Positions 23,101 to 31,700 of a stretch of 64,000 bases of DNA are shown in pieces. The stretch is from Allacma fusca (taxonomy: Eukaryota; Arthropoda; Collembola; Symphypleona; Sminthuridae). Under the pieces are notes generated by a model. The model saw nothing but the letters and a program-made list of their open reading frames with translations. It was not told the origin of the DNA and ran no database searches. The translations under genes were made by a program, and so were the position numbers. Location: contig OX359247.1 of the NCBI GenBank assembly GCA_947179485.1, positions 38,292,801 through 38,356,800 of the forward strand. Direction: 5' to 3'. Numbering within the stretch: position 1 is the stretch's first letter; each line of letters starts with the position of its first letter.

Positions 23101-24133
23101 CGTTGGCTGAATGTACTGAAACTGAGCTAATGTTCCGCTCGTCGTCTCCTCCGGTCTCGTTGGAGTCTTCTGTCTCACTGAGATTTGGTTGGTATCGTCC
23201 TGATATAAATGTATCCGAAGTTGCAATCTCGACAGTTTGTCCTGGTGATGGCGGCATATCCGGTGCTGATACTGCTGTGTTGTCATTCCTTTGGACTGAG
23301 GAATTTTCCTGAGCAATCACTCGCTCCAGCTCTCCGGAAGTTGCTGTTGACGTGGCAGGACTAGGTTTCCAACCTTTCGTTGTGATCGGAAATCCTTTCG
23401 TAGCTGGGTCAATCTGAGATTCCCTGCAGACTTGTAGAAAATTTACTGTTTTTCTCCAGTCGAGCCATTTCTGACGGTGTTCCATTAGTTCCTTTGTTAG
23501 CTTATCCTTTTGCTTTTGCATGGCTGAAGTGTCCATCTTACATAAGCCTAGGTGATGGATTAGTTGTTCCTGGTCCTTGATTTTCCTTATCAGTTCTTCA
23601 TGCCGGCCTGCTCGTGTCGAGTCCTCCTGGATGCATACGAGGTTTCGTGGCCATCCTGACGGAATTGGGCTGACCATCTGTGTCGGTCCAAACAGTTCCG
23701 CCACTGTCTTTCTTATTTCTTTCGTAACTTTCTTTTGTTTCTTCAGGCGCTTTTTGTGATGGTGTTCACATTCCTCCTGCACCTGTGAGCCTCTAATTGT
23801 TGTAATTACGTGTCGGGGCCTTTCGCATCCCTGTTTGGCGCATTGTGGTATCGTCATCTCCTCCTCCTCGTCTTCTTCTTCTGACTCTGAGGATGACTCG
23901 TCTGTCTCTGGTCCTCGAGGTGGCTCTACCGTTTCCTCCTCCATCTCGTCACTCCAGAGTGTTACATGCACCGGGGGTGGGATGGGCTCCGGCGTTGTCG
24001 TAGGCGTTTCTGCTCGTACGATGATGACGGCTGGTTGTCGTGGTATTGGGTCGACTCTGGTGAGTATCGTTGGCGTTGGTGTCTTGACCGCCTCCGTGTA
24101 CGTTCGTACTGGTAAGGCTATTGGTGTTACCAA
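20150..24133 (-). CDS. Unknown 1327-aa frame with transmembrane segments, basic cleavage-like sites and a Cys-rich domain
   Basis: The frame is open upstream of 24133 without a nearby ATG (first Met about residue 62) and overlaps the end of the 380-aa frame in the -1 register, so frameshifting or reinitiation is likely. Features in order: Pro/Thr-rich start; C-x4-C...C-x-HHH cluster near residue 95-125; acidic/Ser-rich stretch; hydrophobic segments near 405-422 (STLLILGLIASAIG), 520-548 (ASVVGICATGIAVMGVYV) and 900-918 (FFIRILLYIATTFG); dibasic sites RERRH (about 647), RRTRRS (about 745) and RKKRT (about 853) that resemble proprotein-convertase sites; then paired CxxC motifs (CISC/CRRC, CSLC/CVEC, CGAC) at about 1010-1135. 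A polybasic segment, RKRRRGRQRRRK, lies near the end. The layout suggests a membrane polyprotein. No family is recognised. It ends in TAG with the frame open beyond. Confidence 0.7.
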   Translation of the reverse strand: MVTPIALPVRTYTEAVKTPTPTILTRVDPIPRQPAVIIVRAETPTTTPEPIPPPVHVTLWSDEMEEETVEPPRGPETDESSSESEEEDEEEEMTIPQCAKQGCERPRHVITTIRGSQVQEECEHHHKKRLKKQKKVTKEIRKTVAELFGPTQMVSPIPSGWPRNLVCIQEDSTRAGRHEELIRKIKDQEQLIHHLGLCKMDTSAMQKQKDKLTKELMEHRQKWLDWRKTVNFLQVCRESQIDPATKGFPITTKGWKPSPATSTATSGELERVIAQENSSVQRNDNTAVSAPDMPPSPGQTVEIATSDTFISGRYQPNLSETEDSNETGGDDERNISSVSVHSANADVTDSHQLSLADFANSPQYETIIIDGDDEEHIQANSSIQTPPHTPDMATQAGGGGGRGGPIPRIGNNVFSTLLILGLIASAIGHQHGKKQLQDTELQRKPNPYPWSPQRPWWAKIDEMSPVNAEGHDYTNPGFTNTEDEDEIGHYDPYDLPDFPPACNAAPRYQAFGSDTARRLWKNSVVKGVASVVGICATGIAVMGVYVSSFMKAIRSPGTPPQTVKIPQDWVLIEAQLQDQRPIWMIMPVNASEEKEMEEFLRDPGKATTALPGVITPRNAHYLNETSPAKLWNQAVKEEMATKEKRERRHAPEPTSEEEDRRQVERDRLKLPQVIWIMSNAINRTHHLAQQALKGIAIGFLTKFVPLPLDWKIEFFDKYEGEIQNVIGEVVQEALIHEPTTRRTRRSIVTGDHLHQVQRQMQTDPHTLTQGEDYVHPVRDVAIGEVVYFMLATTLTDANWTITLLIPHVYNGVEHIEDDELHQWEVETQPSVLHDHPLFLKEEAKQAQIRKKRTAFVGPTNAWTPMAYSREFLKKQLQQMLTQVEEEEATSSSSGRPTGILQQLVNFFIRILLYIATTFGMDTGKDKRPILKETTPQPTEEPASISEEEWILPTSEISITSNDGTSQPDRSGRPDIVDSTPLDQLSSMVAGLSSNNAAATGLPLSEECISCQAAPIFQALLQDSGAWSCRRCSHNNTAQAITATPTPQGATARVCSLCRDGVGSMALRDSNRNWRCVECDSILKEWGTAEEQPPQAENTTESDSPSSPEPEIFTHLCNGIRTTTTTKIPCESWTCGACHLTTHSSKKKNADKEAEKRYERLKGLPVQYVRRTRPELDRIYGRSTLPTCSFTMTGRLQQVRQQKPATKDKERPGQKIRSRSVSPETQIPSRLDEETPPEASRSPSVNINNLNTQDTLTPPGENARKRRRGRQRRRKQENDPETQEEPGIDELREPDGPPGYQNDPNVRFIDLSSALFHIDDHGWMVGTG

Positions 24134-25269
24134 CTGTGATCCTCTTCTGTTTTGTTTCTGACCTCCCTCGGGGGTTGTGGTTGCGTTGGAGTCCTGTCCC
24201 TTCGTATCCTTGCATTTAGTGGACTGTCCTGTCGGTTACGTGACCTATCGCTTTCCCTTCGTTTCCGGATTTCGGATGAAGAGTCGGGTTCCCGTTTCCG
24301 TGTTCTAGAGTCCCTGGAGCTGTACCCATCTCTGGAACTTCCTCTTGATCCTCCCGGTCTGGCGTCCTCTCGGGTTTCCCTTACTCTTCCTCGTCCCCTT
24401 CCAACTGGAGGGTTGAATGCTAGGTTTGCTGCATTCCTTGACGTATCTCTTCTCCTTCCTTCCGGTTCGTCTTGGTTGGCTGGTCCGTAATTTCTTTCTA
24501 TTCGTCTGGCCGTTTCCTCCCGGGCCATTCGTTCCCGTTCCTCTTGTGGAGTTGGCCATTCGCTTACTTTGGAGATATGTACTCTTGTTGTCCTGAAATC
24601 CTGATTATCCGTGAATCTTCTTCTTTCCGAGTACTTTGTTGTACTGTATCTTTCTTTTTGTAGACTGTCTTTGTACGCCCACGGGTCCCTCGGATAGTCT
24701 CCGTCCGGTATTAGGTTGTTTCCTACATCCTTTTCCGTCTTGTACGGTTGTATTAACCATGGATCTCCTGGCTGTCGGTTCCGTAGTCTACAATTTGGAG
24801 GTTTCCTCCGGATTGGCGTGGGGTTGAAATCTTGTCCTTTAAATAGGTAGACCAGTTCCTCTGGTGCCTTTGCTCCATCTTCGATATCTTTCTGGTCTTC
24901 TGGGAAGTTTATGGAACCACAGTAGTGAGGTTCTCTCTTGTAAGTCCCAAAATTGATTGATAACTCTCTTCCGTTTTTGAGAGCTCCTAACAATATTGAA
25001 TGGATGATGGTTCCTTTCTCATCTCTTCCTTTAATGATGATGAGATTGGGAATTCTTCCGTCAAGGCGGTGTACTGCTTCCAATCTTCCTGTATCTGCAT
25101 TCGGTAGAATCTTCGCCTGGGGTGGCTCGATATCTGTTTGGGTCACATATTGTGCCCAATATCGGGTCCTGTCCTTGTCATCGCGGTCTACCTCTGGTCG
25201 GTCGTCTTCTCGTCGGCGGGACTCGTTGGTTCGAGACCCTGACGAACGTTGTGACCTGCTGTCGGTCAT
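24127..25269 (-). CDS. Arg/Ser-rich 380-aa protein, unknown
   Basis: The ATG at 25269 overlaps the stop of the 67-aa frame as ATGA, a classic termination-reinitiation layout. Residues 1-35 and about 270-380 are Arg/Ser/Asp/Glu-rich with SR-like runs (RDGYSSRDSRTRKREPDSSS). This suggests RNA binding or phosphorylation. The central part (about 35-180) looks folded, with IPNLIIIKGRDEKGTIIHSI and a hydrophobic core, but I recognise no domain. Its end overlaps the open -1 frame of the 1327-aa product. Confidence 0.7.
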   Translation of the reverse strand: MTDSRSQRSSGSRTNESRRREDDRPEVDRDDKDRTRYWAQYVTQTDIEPPQAKILPNADTGRLEAVHRLDGRIPNLIIIKGRDEKGTIIHSILLGALKNGRELSINFGTYKREPHYCGSINFPEDQKDIEDGAKAPEELVYLFKGQDFNPTPIRRKPPNCRLRNRQPGDPWLIQPYKTEKDVGNNLIPDGDYPRDPWAYKDSLQKERYSTTKYSERRRFTDNQDFRTTRVHISKVSEWPTPQEERERMAREETARRIERNYGPANQDEPEGRRRDTSRNAANLAFNPPVGRGRGRVRETREDARPGGSRGSSRDGYSSRDSRTRKREPDSSSEIRKRRESDRSRNRQDSPLNARIRRDRTPTQPQPPREVRNKTEEDHSW

Positions 25270-25469
25270 TCTTCTGGAGATATAAAATTTTTTGGGTGGT
25301 TTAGATCTTGGGCAACTATCGTGTATGTGCCTATGAGTCGTAACCTTCTTCTTCCTTGGTAATTCAAATAACTGATGAGATTGACTTGTTCGCCAACTCT
25401 TAATTCAACTTCATCCGCTCCGAAGCAAACGCAGTCTGGAATCTGTGTTAAGATCCTAGTGTTGCTCAT
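25266..25469 (-). CDS. Small 67-aa protein between pol and the Arg/Ser-rich gene
   Basis: The ATG at 25469 lies in the pol frame, two codons after the pol stop TAA (25476-25478). The same ATG overlaps the stop of the 89-codon alternative-frame ORF as ATGA. The stop overlaps the next ATG as ATGA. Composition is protein-like (VCFGADEVELRVGEQVNLIS), perhaps a small beta-rich fold. It could be a pol extension made by UAA readthrough or a separate product made by reinitiation. Function unknown. Confidence 0.55.
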   Translation of the reverse strand: MSNTRILTQIPDCVCFGADEVELRVGEQVNLISYLNYQGRRRLRLIGTYTIVAQDLNHPKNFISPEE

Positions 25470-25735
25470 GCCCTTTTAGAGTGATCCTGTTCTTCTTGTC
25501 TCCCTCCTGGTCCGGGTGGGGTATCGTCGGGCTTGCTGACACGCTTCTTCCTTGTTGCCTCCTCCGTGAATTTCCGACTTTCCTCCCGTAACCTCTGGAT
25601 TTCTTCCTGAACTTGTTTCAGCTCCTTTTCCAACTTCAGTCTTCGGTTGGTTAGTTCTACTGAGTAATACAGCGTCCTTTTGTGTATTTTTGAGATCTCC
25701 TGTAGGCCTGCTGGGAATGTCCTCTTGGGGCACAT
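25466..25735 (-). CDS. Coiled-coil ORF overprinting the pol tail (89 codons)
   Basis: ATG at 25735, alternative frame to pol. It contains heptad-rich KLEKELKQVQEEIQRLREES followed by a basic, Pro/Gly-rich end. It ends in an ATGA overlap with the 67-aa frame, which is the best argument that it is translated. Confidence 0.5.
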   Translation of the reverse strand: MCPKRTFPAGLQEISKIHKRTLYYSVELTNRRLKLEKELKQVQEEIQRLREESRKFTEEATRKKRVSKPDDTPPGPGGRQEEQDHSKRA

Positions 25736-28700
25736 TCAAATCTTCGTCCTCTTCTGTAGATGATTCTACAGGTGTGTTTTCGGCTTCCCTAGTGGTTTCT
25801 ACGCTGCCTTCAGAGTTATGGTCGATCACCAGGAATTGGTAATGACCGTCCTCTTCTGTAGATTTATCTACTTCTTCCCTTCTTTGGCTGACTCTTGCCT
25901 GGTCAGCTCGTCTCTGGCTTCCTGGATTGCCTTCCTTAATCTTTGTTCCTCTTCCCGGGACGCTTCTATGGATTGGTTGACCTGTCCCAATCTTTCCCTC
26001 ACGCGTCGGGTCCGATCGTTCACGATTAGCAATTCGTTTTGTTGTTCTTGACTGGGTGGGCTCGCTGTTGGATTCCACTTTGGTGGGCTGCTCCACTGTC
26101 TCTTGCTCATTTGTTCTTGGGGTTGTTGTTATTCTTTTCGGTAACCTCTGCTCTGTAATTCCCTCAATATGTTCCTCAGCGTTTCGATGACTTGCCTCCT
26201 CTCTTCCAATTCCTTTTCCAGTCGTCGGAGTTGGGTCAGCAATCCCCGATTCAGATTCTTTGATGCGTTGATGTTCGCTTCTATAGTGATGGGGCTTGAT
26301 CTCCACATGGGGTTGTGCTGGGATCGGGCTGATCAACTCTTTAAGTGCTCTGGTATGAGTGTTTTCACCTGTTTCAGAGTCTTTTTGAGTCGTATGTGTT
26401 CCTCTTGGAGTTGTTTGATAAGGTCTACCGCTGTTGTTAGGTCGTTGTGCTGGTTGGTTACTTTCTTTCTTAATTCTCTCACTTCGCCTTCGAGTTGGTG
26501 GATCCTCTTCTTGGCGTTGAAGTATTTCCAGCGGGCAAGTTGTTGTTCTTTCAGTTGTCCCGAAATTATTTCTCCCAATTCTTTGATTGTGGACTGACCT
26601 TCTAGTGCATGTGCTCTCGGGGTCGTCTCTGTCATCAGGTATGAGCTGAGTTTCTTCGTCACTTATTGGAATTCCTCCTGTGACCTTTCCAGTCGTTCCG
26701 TAATTTCTTTTATTGAGTCTCTCACCTTGTGGATTTCCTTGAGATTTATCTCGTATTTCACCTCCGTCCTGGAGAGTTGTTGAATAATTTTCTCCTGCTC
26801 TTCTATTTGTTGAAGGATTCGTTGCCTGAGACAAATTTCGTTCTCCTTGGCTTGAATCAATTGGATTTGCAAAATTTCTATGATTTGAATCAGCTTTTTG
26901 CGACTGAGAGTCATTAAACTGCTTGCTTAATCCTTGCGTACTGGTTTCCCTAATCCTAGGCAAAACTTTCTGTATTTCTGGATCTCTTCTTGCATCTGTG
27001 AGTTCAATACTGCAATCTGCTCCTCTATATTTTGCTTGTGAGCCTCGTACTTGCGAATCTTCAGTAATGTCTTCACGTTTTCTAGTTGTAATTTGTTCAC
27101 TTCCTCTTGAAGCTTTTCTATATTCATGTGTCTTGGAGCGTGTGTGATATGGGTAACTTTCGGCTGAAAATTCCCGTGATTCCGTGTTATTTCCTGCTGG
27201 AGTATTTCCGTCCTGCAGGTTCTTTGTTGTCGTGGGCAGTTGTCGACCCTTTGATGGATTTTCTCCTCCTCTGAATCCTCCGGGTCTAGGGTTGTCCACT
27301 GGTATGGTTCCCTTTGACTGTGAGTAGCTCTCGGCTGAGAACTCTCTGTGTCGTTGGTTACTGTTGCTTGCTTCCGACCCTTGTGAGTTTTTCTGACCTT
27401 TTGAGAGACTTTCCGGCTGTGAAAATCCTCTGGGTCTTTTCTTCTCTGGGATCGGGGTGATTTGCGAATCTGAGTAGCTTTCGGTTGAAAACTCTCTGGT
27501 TTGTCTTTCCTTCCGTGGTGGAATGTCTGAACTATATGAGTATCTTTCGGATGAAAAATCTCCAGTTCCTGCTGCTGTGCTGGGCGTTGGTACTTTAAAA
27601 GTCACCTTTTTGCTTAACTTCTCACTGCTGTCTACTGTGGTCGAATTTCTCAAAATTGACCGTGGCTTACTGCTTGAAAGTTCTGGCACTTTGTTCCAAT
27701 TTCTTTTGGTGACTAATTCAATTACATCTGAGTCTAAGTCGTAGCTAAATTCGTCTTCAATATCTCCTCGCTGGAGGCACTTTTTCAACCTTTCTACGTG
27801 AACCTTTTGTCTTTTCTTTGAGTTCCTTAAATCCTGGATGATATAATTATCCTTGGCTAAAACTTCAATGATAACAAAAGGTCCCTTGTATGGGTGTAAG
27901 AAACGTTCACTCTTTCCGACTATTCTTGTTGGCGTGAATACTCTGACTGTCTCTCCGATTTTAAATTTAACTAGCCTTCTCTTGCGGTCGTACCACTCCT
28001 TACTATATTCCTGCCTTTCCCTTATCTTTTCCAAAGCTTTGTCCAGTCTAATTTTTGCTTCCTCAGCACTCAGGAAATTAGTGTCGATACTGTTTAAACA
28101 AAGCTGTAGGTTGAAATCATATACGGGTTGTCGCCTAAACATCATAAAATAAGGAGTTTCTTTGGTCACGTCATGGTGACTGCAATTGTAAGCATTTATT
28201 AAAAACGGTAAACAAGTGCACCATAAAGCTTGGTCTTCTTGTGTGTAATGACTCAGCATAGTGCTTATAGTTTGTACCATCCTTTCAATCTGTCCTACAC
28301 TGTTATGTCTTAATGCTGTCGAAGTGGAATGGTTCATGCCTAATTGCCTAAGTAATGCTTGAGTTATTTCCGCTCTGAATTCGGATCCTCCGTCGCTCAG
28401 CAAGTTTTTAAACAGTCCATACTTGAGAACTACCTTATGCAGCAAAAACTCTGCGATTCGTTCCGCAGTTTTATCTGGAATAGCTTCGGCTATCACATAT
28501 TTTGACACGTAGTCCTTGGCAATTATTATGTACTTGTTGCCTTTTGCACTGATCTGTATGGGCCCTATGAGATCAATGCATAGTGCATCTCCTACATTTT
28601 CTATCCGTATAGGGTGTAAAAGTCCTGCTGGTTTCATTCTCATGGACTTTGCTGCTTGACAGCTCTCACATGACATTACATATTTAGCAATTGAGACATT

Positions 28701-31700
28701 CATCTTCTTCCAAAAATATGACTTATTGAGTCTGTGTAGGGTTTTCTGAAATCCTAGATGACCTCCACATAAAATGCCGTCGTGGGCTTTGGATAGTAAA
28801 AAATTTCTCAATACCCTGGGCACGTATAATTTCCGTCCCTCCTTATGTATTACTATCAGGATGCCTTCCTCATCTAATACATACTTGCGGTACTTTTCTT
28901 GTTCCCTCCAATTAAGTTTATGAAGCTGTTTTATCTTTTCCAAAATGAGAAGGCAGTCGGGGTCATCCTTTTGCATCTCTTTGAGATTGTGTTCATTTAG
29001 TAGCGTTACTTGTTTTTCTTCTTCCAACGTCCTACACACAGGCGTGTGTGTGGACTGATTCTCCTCTGTCACTTCACACCCTTGTAGTGCATATGCCACT
29101 ACAAGTGACTTTATGACTGGAGCCTTGGCCTTGCCTTTGCTCTCTTCATCTTCACTTCTTGCTGGATGGTCAGCGTGAAAGTCGTTCGGTACATGTAGCG
29201 TATCTTTGTTTGCTACATTGCCGGGCACCTTCAGTGGCTGACATTTCCATATTCTTCCGTCTGCGAATTTTATTTCGCCTTCCCGGATTTCTTGACGTAA
29301 TTCTTGACCTGAACTGGCCTGTAAAGATATTTCGTCCTCTGGATTCTGTATGGGTGCGTACCTTTGTGTACTTGCAGGTATTTGTTTTTCTTCCGAGTAC
29401 CAAAGTGCGGACCTTTGTTGAATCATTTCCATCCACTTTTTGATATCTTCCGAAATTTTCTTAGTTTTGATTTGGTCAGCTGTATTTGTTTTCGGATTAT
29501 TTACATCTTCTGCTCTACCTACTAAAGTGCTTCCTTCAGTAGAGAGTGCAGTCGATGTTGATAACTGAAAAATTCTTTCCACTTTGATGTGTACTTGTTC
29601 AAGTTTGATGATTGGCCTGGGATCCATCCATGTCTCTTCAAATCCGAATTGGTCATCTTTTCCTGTGGGATTATTTCCGGACGGAATGGATTCCGTCGCA
29701 CTGTCTTTTCCCTCCAGTGTTGACCGGATCGGTTCCTTCTGGACGTGTCCCTCATTCTTCTTTGGGCTGTTCTCCGGAATTTCCTCGGGAATGGCACACC
29801 GGGTAGCTGGATGGTTTACTGTTGTATTTTTGCTGACAGCAACCCTCTTGCTTCCCTCGTTTTCTATTTCCATAATCATCTCGTCCTGGACTTCGTTCTC
29901 ATCTGGGTCAGGATCCATGACACTGGTGGTGGTCAGTTGTCTGTCTTGCTTAGCCTCAACTGGTCCTTCCATTGTCGCTGATTTTGTTCTCTTGTGGTCG
30001 TCAGAGTTTATTTCCTCCAGGGGTTTTAATGTCATTTGTTCCATGTTTTCCTCCCCAGCACATTGTGATGACGTTGGAATTGTAATTGTGGGTGGAGCGT
30101 GAGACTGTTTTGTCCCATCTCCTTTCTCAATTATAATTTCTATGTTTTCTGCTCCATCCTTCTTGACATTAGTTGCCTGTGATAGGTTTGAAATTTCTTC
30201 TAAATCTAATTTATCAATGCCTGCATTATGTAATTCAATTTCTGCAATTTTTCTGAGGTTTTCCTCGTAGATGTATTCATTTGTGAATTTCCAGCAGTCT
30301 TCCCTTTCCTCGGGATCGTCTGGTCGGAATTGATGAATTGTGATTATTTCATCGACGGATAGTTTCCATTCTTTGCGCGTGGACGTGCCGAGTGTAATTT
30401 GGCTTACTCGGTCTTCTACGCGTGAAGCATGGCTTTCCCAATCCTTTTCTTCCAATTCGGGGTTATGCACCAAAAATTCGGATCGTGGTTTTGTTATTCT
30501 CCGAGGCTGTCCTTTGAGCCTTCCCGACCAAGGATTGGTGTAGCGAGGCTTCTCTTCCTCATCCGTCTCTTCTTCTGAGGATTGGCTACCCTCATCTGTC
30601 CAGAATCTGTCATCTTCATCTTCCTCCCATGTTTTCATGCTGGCTGTACCTTCGGGTAATTCAGTCATTTCCTGAAGTGGTTTTGGGATTTCTGCGATTT
30701 CTTTTGTAATCATTTTATGATCTCGTATGGGATCTGGTTCAAAATCAATTACGTGGTCATCTACATCTGCGAGATCTTCCTTCGTGTAAGGTAATGGTGC
30801 CCTTGATAAGAAGTCCGCATCTAGATGTAATGATCCTTTTTTGTATGTGATGGTGAAGTCAAATTCTTGTAACTTGTTAACAAATTTGCTTATCCTGTGA
30901 TTTGGATCTTTTTGTGCTTTGAGGTAGCATAATGCGAGATGATCGCTGCGAATTTGAAACTTTCTTAAATAAAGATATTGTCTGAATTTTCGCACAGCAA
31001 ATACTACTGCTCCTAACTCCAATTCTGTAACAGAATAATTCTTTTCTGACGCTATTAGTGTTCTAGAAGCATATGCTATTGGGTGTTCACCGTCCTCATC
31101 CTGTAATACGCAGCATCCGAATCCTGCGATTGAAGCATCTGTGTGAAGTATACAATCTAATTCGGGATTAAAGTGTTTTAGTACTGGATGAGTCATTAGC
31201 TTGCTCTTCAATACATTAAATGCTATGGTCGCATCTGAGCTCCATTGAAAGCATCTAATTCTCTTTTGACCTTCTGATTTTCCTTTGCTTCCCAACCATG
31301 ACTGTGAGATGGGATTTGCAATCTTGGCAAAATCTTTAATGTACTTCCTGTAGAAACTGCAAATTCCGAAGAATCTTCTTGCCTCTGTTTCTGACTTTGG
31401 TACTGCTACATGTCGTATTGCCTCTACCTTGGCTGGGTCTGGGCTTGTACCTCCTCTGGATACCTTGAATCCCAATACGATGACTTCATCAAATCCAAAT
31501 TTACATTTTATGGGTTTAAACTTGAAGTTTTTGTTACTGGCCCTCAGGAAAAGCTCCTCTAGAGATGCCAATTTGTCAAATAAATTTATTCCGTATGAAA
31601 TTACGTCATCCAGATAAACCATTGCTCCTCTGAACTTGAGTGAGCCTAGCATCTGGTCTGCTGCTTTCTGGAATGCTGATGGTGCAATTTTTACTCCCAT

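Noticed and set aside
20211-24161. Long plus-strand frames (up to 261 codons) antisense to the 1327-aa frame
   Set aside because: Composition is Ser/Leu/Val-rich as expected from the reverse of Arg/Glu/Thr-rich coding. No domain or start context supports them.
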